Source: JAGXTF01 sp040376005
GTDB lineage: Bacteria > Bacteroidota > Bacteroidia > NS11-12g > UBA955
Assembly (NCBI GenBank): GCA_040376005.1
Contig: JBEIRK010000062.1
Span: forward strand, 1 to 15,076
Direction: 5' to 3'
Length of the DNA stretch: 15,076 nucleotides
Within the stretch, counting starts at the first letter, position 1, and the number at the start of each line of letters is the position of its first letter. Below the pieces are notes generated by a model that was not told the DNA's origin, did not search any database, and saw nothing but the letters and a program-made list of their open reading frames with translations. Below, piece by piece: positions 6,797 to 13,738 of the stretch. Position numbers and translations under genes: made by a program.

Positions 6797-7774
6797 TTGA
6801 CCCCAACGCACGCGAATATCATCAAAAATCATGCCATAGAGGCTATAGAAAGCGAGCTGCAGAGCCTGCAGCCATTGCCTTCTTTCATCGACGAACCATT
6901 TGCCGAAATGGTGCAAACCATTCTCGATTCCAAAGGACGTGTAATCATTACGGGCATTGGGAAAAGCGCCATTATTGCGCAGAAAATTGTGGCGACTCTG
7001 AACTCTACTGGCCAACCTGCTGTATTTATGCATGCCGCAGACGCAGTGCACGGCGACTTGGGGATCATTCAAAAAGACGATATCGTGATTGCTATTAGCA
7101 AGAGTGGCAATACACCTGAAATAAAACTTTTGGCGCCTTTGTTGCGTCAATATGGTCAAACACTCATTGCCATGGTAGGCAATACCGACAGCGAACTTGC
7201 CCGCTTGGCAGATTTTGTAATCAATACCACGGTGGATAAGGAAGCTTGCCCGAATAACCTTGCCCCCACAACCAGCACCACAGCCCAGCTCATTATGGGT
7301 GACGCTTTGGCAGTTGCCCTGCTCAAAATGCGCGATTTCACAGGCACCGATTTTTCCCGCTACCACCCTGGTGGCTCTTTGGGTAAAAGACTCTATTTGC
7401 GCTGCGGTGAATTGGCTGCCAAAAACCAAAAACCACAGACCTCCCTCACTGCGCCTCTTATTGAAGCCATTCAAGAAATATCTGCAGGTAGACTTGGTGC
7501 TACAGCCGTGCTGCACCCCAACCAGTCTATTGCAGGCATCATTACCGATGGCGACCTGCGCCGTGCTTGGGAAAAAATAACAGGGAATAGCAACACCATG
7601 CTCGCCCAACACATTATGAGCCCCAACCCCATCACGGCAGACCATGATATGCTAGCCGCAGATGCTGCAAAGCTCATGATCGATAAGAAAATCTCACAAC
7701 TCATCATTACCGGAAACGACCAATACGTCGGTATGGTCCATATACACGACCTCAACCGGGAAGGAATCCTATGA
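6797..7774 (+). CDS. kdsD: D-arabinose-5-phosphate isomerase (KpsF/GutQ/KdsD family)
   Basis: A 325-residue sugar-phosphate isomerase that interconverts ribulose 5-phosphate and arabinose 5-phosphate, the first committed step towards Kdo in lipopolysaccharide. The SIS domain covers about residues 35-175: GIGKS (53-57), HAADAVHGDLG (79-89), ISKSGNTPE (100-108), NLAPTTSTTAQLIMGDALAV and FSRYHPGGSLGKRL. Two CBS domains follow (about 205-325), including GIITDGDLRRAW and MSPNPITAD. Length and domain order match the family. The only start that gives the normal N-terminus is TTG 6797; the next in-frame ATG is at residue 38, inside the SIS domain. A poor -7-like box (TTATTTTG, 6773-6780) precedes it. 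The stop overlaps the manC start as ATGA. No kdsA or kdsB is in the window. Confidence 0.9.
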   Translation: MTPTHANIIKNHAIEAIESELQSLQPLPSFIDEPFAEMVQTILDSKGRVIITGIGKSAIIAQKIVATLNSTGQPAVFMHAADAVHGDLGIIQKDDIVIAISKSGNTPEIKLLAPLLRQYGQTLIAMVGNTDSELARLADFVINTTVDKEACPNNLAPTTSTTAQLIMGDALAVALLKMRDFTGTDFSRYHPGGSLGKRLYLRCGELAAKNQKPQTSLTAPLIEAIQEISAGRLGATAVLHPNQSIAGIITDGDLRRAWEKITGNSNTMLAQHIMSPNPITADHDMLAADAAKLMIDKKISQLIITGNDQYVGMVHIHDLNREGIL

Positions 7775-8853
7775 CCCAGAATAAAAACCACTACGTACTC
7801 ATTATGGCCGGCGGAATCGGCAGCAGGTTTTGGCCTGTAAGTCGCAAAAGCTTGCCCAAACAATTTATTGATATTATGGGAACAGGGGAATCTCTGATTA
7901 CCCAAACCTATAACCGCTTCAAGCAGTTCGTACCCGAAGAAAACATTATCGTGGTTACCAATCAGGAGTATTTGGATATGGTGCGCACGCATTTGCCTAC
8001 CATAACCGAGCAACAGATATTGGCAGAACCACAAGCACGCAATACCGCGCCCTGTATTGCCTACGCTACTGGGTATATCAAATCCAAAAACGAAGATGCC
8101 ATATGTGTCGTTGCACCCAGCGACCACCTCATTACCAATGAAAGTGAGTTTCAAAAAATCATCAACGACTGTTTTGAGTTTGCTACGAAATACAACAGCC
8201 TGATTACCATTGGTATAAAACCCACCCGCCCAGATACTGGGTACGGATACATACAGTACAATGTTATTCCAACAGAAGGCAACTTCAACGAGGTAAAAAC
8301 CTTCACCGAAAAGCCTACCCACGAATTGGCAAAAAGTTTTATTGAAAGTGGTGAATTCCTCTGGAATGCCGGCATTTTTGTATGGAATATTAAAGCCATT
8401 AGCGCCAAACTTGAGGAACACCTCCCAGAAGTGTCTCAAGTATTTGCTGAAATTGATTATTCCCAGCCCGATTACCTCACAAAAATTGAAAAAGCCTATG
8501 GCCTTTGCCCAAGCATATCCATTGACTATGGACTGCTTGAAAAAGACCAAAGTGTATACGTGATTCCTGCCACTTTTGGGTGGAACGACCTGGGCACTTG
8601 GAAAAGCCTGTGGGATGTGCTTGACCGTGATGCGGTAGACAATGCCACTGTAGGTAAAAAAATTCACTTACACGAAACCTCTGGATCAATGGTTTTCTCC
8701 GCTGCAGGCAGACTCGTCATCACCAATGGTGTGAAAGACCTCGTGATTGTAGATACCGAAGATGTGCTCCTGATTATGGACCGCGATAAAGAGCAAGAAC
8801 TCCGCCGCATCGTCAATCTTATGCGCGACGAATACAAAGGGAAAATCACCTAG
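7771..8853 (+). CDS. manC: Mannose-1-phosphate guanylyltransferase (GDP-mannose synthesis)
   Basis: A 360-residue nucleotidyltransferase making GDP-mannose from mannose 1-phosphate and GTP. The nucleotide-binding signature MAGGIGSRFWPVSRKSLPKQ is at residues 12-31. EPQARNTAP (86-94), APSDH (115-119, metal-binding Asp118), FTEKP, GEFLWNAGIFVW and FGWNDLGTWKSLW are the further family motifs. The C-terminus carries a short left-handed beta-helix-like region. It is the single-domain form, without the phosphomannose isomerase domain found fused in many proteobacterial ManC/AlgA proteins, and its length suits that form. It overlaps kdsD by four bases (ATGA), implying translational coupling. GDP-mannose would feed mannose, fucose or related residues of surface glycans. 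The symbol could equally be given as gmp or rfbM. Confidence 0.92.
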   Translation: MTQNKNHYVLIMAGGIGSRFWPVSRKSLPKQFIDIMGTGESLITQTYNRFKQFVPEENIIVVTNQEYLDMVRTHLPTITEQQILAEPQARNTAPCIAYATGYIKSKNEDAICVVAPSDHLITNESEFQKIINDCFEFATKYNSLITIGIKPTRPDTGYGYIQYNVIPTEGNFNEVKTFTEKPTHELAKSFIESGEFLWNAGIFVWNIKAISAKLEEHLPEVSQVFAEIDYSQPDYLTKIEKAYGLCPSISIDYGLLEKDQSVYVIPATFGWNDLGTWKSLWDVLDRDAVDNATVGKKIHLHETSGSMVFSAAGRLVITNGVKDLVIVDTEDVLLIMDRDKEQELRRIVNLMRDEYKGKIT

Positions 8854-8891
8854 AGGAAAACTTGTGCATAAGCATAAAAGGGTTTTTTGAT

Positions 8892-8899
8892 TATCTTTG
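8892..8899 (+). promoter_or_regulatory. -7 promoter box (TATCTTTG) in the manC-patatin gap
   Basis: TATCTTTG followed by C is an excellent TAnnTTTG match with no gene directly behind it. Transcription should begin near 8903. The nearest upstream TTG (8862-8864) is 27 bases away instead of about 19, so the -33 element is weak or absent. Confidence 0.5.
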
Positions 8900-8902
8900 C
8901 AG

Positions 8903-8990
8903 CGTTAACCCACAATTGGTTAACACCAACTGTTACGCGCTTTTATATACCAACATCCTGGCCGTGCGAAAGTACGGCCTTGATTTTTTT
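8903..8990 (+). ncRNA. Candidate small RNA or attenuating leader
   Basis: An unannotated stretch of about 88 bases running from just after the -7 box to the end of the terminator T-run. It contains no ATG. Its 5' part can fold in two exclusive ways. In one, GTTAACC (8904-8910) pairs perfectly with GGTTAAC (8918-8924). In the other, GCGTTAAC (8902-8909) pairs with GTTACGC (8932-8938), one U bulged, around a TTGGT/ACCAA hairpin (8916-8920 with 8925-8929). The 3' end is a GAAA-capped terminator. The patatin gene starts 48 bases after it, so the element may be a free small RNA or may limit read-through into the patatin operon. I do not recognise a known RNA family. Both the RNA and its ends are inferred from sequence only. 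Confidence 0.4.
8960..8990 (+). terminator. Intrinsic terminator with GAAA tetraloop
   Basis: GGCCGTGC (8960-8967), loop GAAA, GTACGGCC (8972-8979): an 8-bp stem with one G-U pair, closed by C-G on a GNRA loop, followed by TTGATTTTTTT. It would end transcripts from kdsD-manC and from the -7 box at 8892. Confidence 0.85.
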
Positions 8991-9038
8991 ATAGGCCTGC
9001 CATTCTCAACATTCCAATTACAGCACTAAACTTGTAGC

Positions 9039-9794
9039 ATGAAAAAAACAGGCTTGGTTCTATCCGGCGGCGGCGCCAGAGGCCTGGTACATGTGGGAGT
9101 TTTAAAAGCCCTTGAAGAACTCGGAATTCGTCCGAATGCCATTAGTGGAACCAGCGCAGGAGCTCTTGTGGGTGGCTTGTATGCCAGCGGTTTAACACCC
9201 AACGAAATCTTCGACGCTATTGAAAATCAGCAATTCCTAAGCTTCAGCAATTTCAATTTCCTAGGCAATGGATTCTTTAAGGCTAAAACCCTCATTGACT
9301 TTGTAGAAAAAAATCTGCGTTGCAAGACCTTTGAAGAACTGAAAATCCAGCTATTTGTAACCGGCACAGACCTGGATACAGGGCTCTGCGATATCTTCCA
9401 CACTGGAAATCTATCGCTACCCATTGCCGCTTCTGCAGCAGTACCTGTAATGTTTGAACCCGTTGAAATTAATGGGCACAATTATGTAGATGGCGGCATC
9501 CTCAATAATTTTCCAGTGGAGACCCTGTCCCAAACCCACGATTTTATCATTGGCTCCGACGTAAGTCAGTGGCCTCTCAATTTTACTAACTGGAGTAAAA
9601 CTACCATCATTCAGCGCAGCCTGCAACTGGCCATTGCCTCAGGACAAGAGTCAAAAAAACAAGCATGCCATGTCCTTATTGCGCCAGTAGTTGGCCATTA
9701 CCAACCCTTTAGCAAAGGCATGAATAAAGAATTGGTCGAAATCGGATATAAAGAAACCATCTTGAAAAAAGAAGCCTTAAGCGCTGCATTATAA
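9039..9794 (+). CDS. Patatin-like phospholipase family protein
   Basis: A 251-residue serine lipid acyl hydrolase of the patatin/RssA type. The oxyanion-hole glycine loop is SGGGARG (9-15), the nucleophile elbow is GTSAG (37-41, Ser39) and the catalytic Asp is in VDGGIL (Asp151), so the Ser-Asp dyad is complete. There is no signal peptide and no C-terminal beta-barrel, so this is the short cytoplasmic form and not a secreted patatin fused to an outer-membrane domain. ATG 9039 lies directly before the first beta strand (KKTGLVLSGGG). The stop is immediately followed by the transporter ATG (TAAATG), so the two are surely co-transcribed. Lipid substrates are unknown; the family includes phospholipases and lysophospholipases. 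Transcription may be limited by the terminator 48 bases upstream. Confidence 0.9.
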   Translation: MKKTGLVLSGGGARGLVHVGVLKALEELGIRPNAISGTSAGALVGGLYASGLTPNEIFDAIENQQFLSFSNFNFLGNGFFKAKTLIDFVEKNLRCKTFEELKIQLFVTGTDLDTGLCDIFHTGNLSLPIAASAAVPVMFEPVEINGHNYVDGGILNNFPVETLSQTHDFIIGSDVSQWPLNFTNWSKTTIIQRSLQLAIASGQESKKQACHVLIAPVVGHYQPFSKGMNKELVEIGYKETILKKEALSAAL

Positions 9795-10751
9795 ATGTCC
9801 CAACACAATCCAAAACTTCGCGCTTTTATTTACCTGCACATTGCTGTTTTTCTATGGGGTTTTACAGCCATTTTAGGGAAATTAATTTCCTATGGCAGCT
9901 TAGATCTCGTATGGCATAGAATGCTACTCACTGCTGCGATTTATTTCTGTATTCCAGCAACTTGGAAATTCATAAAAAAAATGTCGCTAAAAGACATTGC
10001 CATTTTCTTTGGTATTGGTGCCATTGTTTGCGCCCACTGGCTCACGTTTTACGGCAGCATTAAATTGGGAAATAGCGCCAGCGTAACCCTTGCCTGTCTT
10101 GGCACTGCGAGTTTCTTTTCCAGTATTTTAGAACCATTAATTACCAAAAAGAAATTTATTTACTCTGAAATTTTACTGGGCATTTTAGTCATTGCAGGTA
10201 TTTTATTAATCTATGTTTCAATGCCCGAACCAACGGATAGAAATGTAAACTACAGCATGGCCATTCTCACCGGAGTTTGCAGTGCGTTGTTGGCGGCATT
10301 GTTTACCGTGTTAAATAAAAAGAATATTCACAAAACAGATCCCTTGGCATTATCCGCCCTGGAAATGGCCAGTGGTGCGCTTTTACTTTCAATTGTAATC
10401 ATTGCTATTGGCGGCGCAATTACCATTCCGCAGTGGAATCCTGAGCAAGGCATTTATGACATAGCATGGATTCTTATTTTGGTGGTACTGTGCACCAACT
10501 TAACTTTTTGGTTGGGCTCACATAGCCTAAAAGAAATGAGTGCTTTTACAGCCAATTTAACTGTAAATTTAGAACCCATTTACGGCATTATTTTGGGGGC
10601 GCTTATTTTTGCAGAACATGAATTCTTAAACCTTTGGTTTTACGCGGGCACATCGCTAATACTCATATCTGTGTTTGCACAAACTGCGATAGAATACCGC
10701 AAAAGAAAACGTGAAAAACAAAGCAACGAAGAACTATTAATCCGCGAATAA
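9795..10751 (+). CDS. EamA/DMT-superfamily transporter
   Basis: A 318-residue inner-membrane protein with about ten predicted helices arranged as two EamA repeats: helices 1-5 within about residues 8-142 (FIYLHIAVFLWGFTAILGKL, then HRMLLTAAIYFCIP, IAIFFGIGAIVCAHWLTFYG, SASVTLACLGTASFFSSILE, ILLGILVIAGILLIYVSM) and 6-10 within about 153-302. The first helix FLWGFTAILGKL and the LGTASFFSSILEPLI segment are characteristic of drug/metabolite transporters. The C-terminal tail is highly charged and cytoplasmic (YRKRKREKQSNEELLIRE). Substrates of EamA proteins (amino acids, nucleotide sugars, metabolites) cannot be told from sequence. The gene starts with no gap after the patatin stop and ends one base before the nitroreductase ATG. 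Confidence 0.88.
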   Translation: MSQHNPKLRAFIYLHIAVFLWGFTAILGKLISYGSLDLVWHRMLLTAAIYFCIPATWKFIKKMSLKDIAIFFGIGAIVCAHWLTFYGSIKLGNSASVTLACLGTASFFSSILEPLITKKKFIYSEILLGILVIAGILLIYVSMPEPTDRNVNYSMAILTGVCSALLAALFTVLNKKNIHKTDPLALSALEMASGALLLSIVIIAIGGAITIPQWNPEQGIYDIAWILILVVLCTNLTFWLGSHSLKEMSAFTANLTVNLEPIYGIILGALIFAEHEFLNLWFYAGTSLILISVFAQTAIEYRKRKREKQSNEELLIRE

Positions 10752-10752
10752 T

Positions 10753-11283
10753 ATGGAAGCAATTGATACCCTTATTCAATCTAGAAGAAGTTTTTTTGTC
10801 AAGGAATTTACTGGCAATATTCTTACCCATGAGTTGATATCGCGCATGCTAAAAAATGCAGACACGGCACCCAATCACAAACTCACGAAGCCTTGGCGAT
10901 TTACCATTTTTGAAGGGGAAAATAAAAATGAGTTGTGCCATAAAATGGAAGAATATTATCTTGAATTTACACCTTCTGAAAAATTCCGTCAAGACAAATT
11001 GGACAAAATCCGAACCTATGCAGCGAAGGTATCACATATCATTTCCATTGGCATGCATCCCAGCGGATTGGTACCCGAGTGGGAAGAACTGGCAGCCACT
11101 GCCATGGCCGTGCAAAATATGTATCTTACCTTAGCACAAGAACCCCATGCAGCGGGTTATTGGACCTCTGGCAATGGCACAGGTTCTGATTTTATGAAAT
11201 CAGCCACGGGTTTGACTTCAGAAGATAAGCAATTGGGCTTTTTCCTTTTAGGTTATGTAGAGGAGAAACACCGCACGCTTTAG
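10753..11283 (+). CDS. Nitroreductase family protein (YdjA-like)
   Basis: A 176-residue FMN-dependent oxidoreductase. SRRS (10-13) is the usual N-terminal FMN-phosphate contact, and APNHKLTKPWRFTIFEG (39-55) is close to the APDHK-PWHF segment of E. coli YdjA. VPEWEELAATAMAVQNM, GYWTSG (around residue 136) and DKQLGFFLLGYVEEK complete the YdjA-like subgroup, which is shorter than classical nitroreductases. The family reduces nitro or related compounds with NAD(P)H; the physiological substrate here is unknown. One base separates it from the transporter stop, so it is the last gene of a three-gene operon. It converges on proS with only 12 bases between, and I see no terminator hairpin there. Confidence 0.88.
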   Translation: MEAIDTLIQSRRSFFVKEFTGNILTHELISRMLKNADTAPNHKLTKPWRFTIFEGENKNELCHKMEEYYLEFTPSEKFRQDKLDKIRTYAAKVSHIISIGMHPSGLVPEWEELAATAMAVQNMYLTLAQEPHAAGYWTSGNGTGSDFMKSATGLTSEDKQLGFFLLGYVEEKHRTL

Positions 11284-11295
11284 GCAGCGAAACAA

Positions 11296-12774
11296 TTAAT
11301 AGGCTTTGGCAAACACCACGCGACCCTGACTGGGCTTACCGCTGTGGATACATAAACCTTCTTCCGCTTTTCTTTCGAATGGAATACAACGAATGGTGGC
11401 CTTGGTAAGCTCCTTGATTTTCTCTTCTGTTTCGCTGGTGCCGTCCCAATGCGCCCATGCAAAGCCTTCTTTATTTTGGATTACATCCAAAAACGCATCC
11501 CAGGTATTTACTTCATAGGTTTTGGCCGCGCGAAACTCCAACGCACGCTTAAATAGGTTTTCCTGAATTTCATCCATTAAACCTACCACCGTGTCATGCA
11601 AAGCGTCCATGGCAACCACTTCCTTGGTTTTGGTATCGCGGCGGGCCACTTCTACGGTTTGGTTCTGCAAATCACGTGGGCCTATGGCAATACGCACTGG
11701 AACTCCTTTGAGCTCCCACTCTGCAAACTTATAACCGGGCTTGTAGCTATCGCGGTTGTCAAACTTCACGGCTAGGCCAGAAGCTTGCAACTGTTTTTGA
11801 ATCTCCTTGGCTTTTTCAGTAACCAATTCCAATTCCTCATCGCTGCGGTACACAGGAACAATTACGGCATGAATCGGTGCCAATTTTGGAGGCAACACCA
11901 ATCCTTCGTCGTCGCTATGCACCATAATAAGCGCCCCCATCAAACGGGTAGAAACCCCCCAACTGGTCGCCCATACATATTCTAATTTCCCTTCCTTGGA
12001 TTGAAAACGCACATCAAAGGCTTTTGCAAAGTTTTGTCCCAAAAAGTGGCTGGTACCCATTTGCAAGGCTTTGCCATCTTGCATCATACCTTCAATACAG
12101 TAGGTATCATCCGCACCGGCAAATCTTTCATTTTCAGACTTCACCCCTTGTATTACGGGTACTGCCATAAACTCTTGTGCAAAAGTGGAATACACTTCCA
12201 ACATTTGTTTGGTTTCCGCTAAAGCCTCCTCCTTACTGGCATGAGCTGTATGGCCTTCTTGCCAAAGGAATTCAGCAGTGCGCAAGAACAGGCGTGTACG
12301 CATTTCCCAGCGCACCACATTGGCCCACTGATTGATAAGAATGGGCAAATCGCGGTAACTCTGTATCCAATTTTTATAGGTATTCCAGATAATGGCTTCT
12401 GAGGTAGGACGCACAATGAGTTCTTCCTCCAGTTTGCTGTCAGGATCTACCATTAATGCGCCCGGCTTGTCCGGATTGTTCTTCAATCGATAGTGTGTTA
12501 CAACAGCGCACTCTTTCGCAAAGCCCTCAGCATTCTTTTCTTCTTTTTCGAACAAGCTCTTGGGCACAAAAAGCGGGAAATAGGCATTGCTGTGTCCAGT
12601 TTCCTTGAACATCTTGTCCAATTGCTGTTGCATTTTCTCCCATATAGCATAGCCATACGGCTTAATCACCATGCAACCTTTGACCGCGCTATGCTCCGCC
12701 AAATCAGCGTTCTTCACCAAGTCGTTATACCACTCGCTATAATTATCAGCTCTTTTAACCTTTTCAAATGCCAT
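11296..12774 (-). CDS. proS: Proline--tRNA ligase (ProRS, archaeal/eukaryotic-type)
   Basis: A 492-residue class II aminoacyl-tRNA synthetase charging tRNA-Pro. Motifs: VRPTSE (121-126) in the TSE loop, motif 2 in RWEMRTRLFLRTAEFLWQEG (155-174), HTAH after it, and motif 3 around GVSTRLMGALIMVHSDDEG. The anticodon-binding domain follows (PIHAVIVPVYRSDEE, FDNRDSYKPGYKFAEWELKG), then the C-terminal zinc-like domain ending in the family's aromatic FAKAY. There is no INS editing domain of the E. coli type, so this is the short archaeal/eukaryotic-like ProRS common in Bacteroidota. The frame is open to 12954, but ATG 12774 gives the standard N-terminus (MAFEKVKRADNYSEWYNDLV) and normal length. Of the four zinc cysteines in this class only two are evident (TIRCIPF and GLCIHSG). 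Confidence 0.95.
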   Translation of the reverse strand: MAFEKVKRADNYSEWYNDLVKNADLAEHSAVKGCMVIKPYGYAIWEKMQQQLDKMFKETGHSNAYFPLFVPKSLFEKEEKNAEGFAKECAVVTHYRLKNNPDKPGALMVDPDSKLEEELIVRPTSEAIIWNTYKNWIQSYRDLPILINQWANVVRWEMRTRLFLRTAEFLWQEGHTAHASKEEALAETKQMLEVYSTFAQEFMAVPVIQGVKSENERFAGADDTYCIEGMMQDGKALQMGTSHFLGQNFAKAFDVRFQSKEGKLEYVWATSWGVSTRLMGALIMVHSDDEGLVLPPKLAPIHAVIVPVYRSDEELELVTEKAKEIQKQLQASGLAVKFDNRDSYKPGYKFAEWELKGVPVRIAIGPRDLQNQTVEVARRDTKTKEVVAMDALHDTVVGLMDEIQENLFKRALEFRAAKTYEVNTWDAFLDVIQNKEGFAWAHWDGTSETEEKIKELTKATIRCIPFERKAEEGLCIHSGKPSQGRVVFAKAY

Positions 12775-12815
12775 CCTTAGGGGTTTTTGGAATAATTGTT
12801 GTATTATTGTTAGTG

Positions 12816-12823
12816 CAAAGGTA
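12816..12823 (-). promoter_or_regulatory. -7 box (TACCTTTG) for proS
   Basis: On the minus strand 12823-12816 reads TACCTTTG, a full TAnnTTTG match, 41 bases before ATG 12774. The nearest upstream TTG is 27 bases away, so no standard -33 element is seen. It lies inside the longer open frame, supporting the start at 12774. Confidence 0.45.
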
Positions 12824-12856
12824 GTGGTAAGCATTAAAAACGACCACTGACAAGCA

Positions 12857-13720
12857 ATGAAATCTATGAAAATGCGCAATTTTATAATTCCAGCTTTGCT
12901 CATAGCATCCCTTTCAGGGTGTGCTTCGTTCAAATCGAACAGCAGTTTAAACAACTTCGATGACGCCTATTTCAGCACCGCTGACTTAGACAAAAAAGGC
13001 AGTATTTACAGCCGCCGCAACGCTGTAATTAGCAGAACCGCAGGGGATCTAGCAAGCAATACTGACCGCAGCACGCGCAGTTACGGACAGAGTTATTCAG
13101 ACCGTTTCAGAAACTTCGGCAATAGCCCAGTTACACCTTCGTTTACTCCTGCCATGGCTATCACGCCTGCTGGTACACGTTTGGTTATGATTCCAAATAA
13201 CAACCCCTTCATGTGCATGTATTCTCCTTATGGATACGGTTACAATCCCTACATGATGTATGGGTATAATCCATATGGTTATTACGGGTATGATCCTTAT
13301 TTCGGATACGACCCAAGTTGGAGCTATTGGAATCAATACTACAGTCCTTTCAACCAAAACTATTGGGGTGGAAATACTGCAGGCAGCTCTTGGGGCTCTG
13401 GAAGCTCTTGGAGCAGCAACAACAATAGCGGCTCAGGTACCCGCCACAGCTATAACAATGGCAATACCAACACCCGCAGAAGAAGTTATAATTCCGCACT
13501 TCCCTCCTCCTCTTCCTCTTCGCGCAGCAGCTCTGGATCGGGATGGAGCAGCAGTTCTTCTTCTTCAGGAAGCTCTGGAACCTACTACAGACCCTCAAGC
13601 TCTGGGAGCTCGAGTAGTTCTAGCAGTTCTAGCGGCTCAGGCTACACCCGTCCTAGCGCATCTGGTTCAAGCGGCTCCACGGGTGGATCACAATCTGGTT
13701 CTAGCACAAGAAGAAGATAA
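12857..13720 (+). CDS. Predicted lipoprotein with Tyr/Gly/Pro-rich repeat and Ser/Gly-rich tail
   Basis: A 287-residue protein of unknown function. The signal peptide runs from ATG 12857 (M4 and M6 are possible alternative starts) through FIIPALLIASLSGC, with lipidated Cys22. Residues 23-110 are polar and hydrophilic (NNFDDAYFSTADLDKKGSIY), ending in a short hydrophobic stretch (AGTRLVMIP). Residues 121-170 are dominated by Tyr, Gly, Pro, Asn and Asp with repeated YGY[N/D]PY units. Residues 176-287 are mostly Ser and Gly, with Arg clusters (TRRRSYN, STRRR at the C-terminus). I see no enzyme motif. Similar Tyr-rich and Ser-rich lipoproteins occur in Bacteroidota without assigned roles; a flexible, surface-exposed or adhesive role is only a guess. 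It is divergent from proS (82 bases) and lies 18 bases before the porin gene. Confidence 0.75.
   Translation: MKSMKMRNFIIPALLIASLSGCASFKSNSSLNNFDDAYFSTADLDKKGSIYSRRNAVISRTAGDLASNTDRSTRSYGQSYSDRFRNFGNSPVTPSFTPAMAITPAGTRLVMIPNNNPFMCMYSPYGYGYNPYMMYGYNPYGYYGYDPYFGYDPSWSYWNQYYSPFNQNYWGGNTAGSSWGSGSSWSSNNNSGSGTRHSYNNGNTNTRRRSYNSALPSSSSSSRSSSGSGWSSSSSSSGSSGTYYRPSSSGSSSSSSSSSGSGYTRPSASGSSGSTGGSQSGSSTRRR
13217..13321 (+). repeat. In-frame imperfect repeat coding YGY[N/D]P[Y/S] units
   Basis: Four tandem, degenerate units inside the lipoprotein gene, coding GYNPYMM, GYNPYGY, GYDPYF and GYDPSW. Codons vary between copies (ggttacaatccc, gggtataatcca, gggtatgatcct, ggatacgaccca), so the repeat is kept at protein level and not as a recent DNA duplication. 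Confidence 0.7.
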
Positions 13721-13738
13721 TTTCCCTTCCACCGATTC

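Noticed and set aside
6773..8667. Two long antisense open frames (290 and 398 codons) opposite kdsD and manC on the minus strand
   Set aside because: They lie wholly against two well-supported enzyme genes, have no recognisable motifs, no promoter, and Cys/His/Phe-rich composition typical of reverse-complement shadows.
11284..11295. Possible terminator between the convergent nitroreductase and proS genes
   Set aside because: The 12-base gap and flanking ends show no hairpin with a T-run on either strand.
12775..12954. N-terminal extension of proS by 60 residues
   Set aside because: The extension contains the -7 box, overlaps the divergent lipoprotein gene and is absent from the family; ATG 12774 gives the standard N-terminus.
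13350..13598. Cys-rich 82-codon minus-strand frame that looks like a small cysteine-rich peptide
   Set aside because: The cysteines come from the complement of agc/gca-rich serine codons in the lipoprotein tail.
13382..13720. Ser-coding tract as a microsatellite or phase-variable repeat
   Set aside because: Serine codons alternate among agc, agt, tct, tcc and tca without a constant repeat unit, so slippage-driven phase variation is unlikely.
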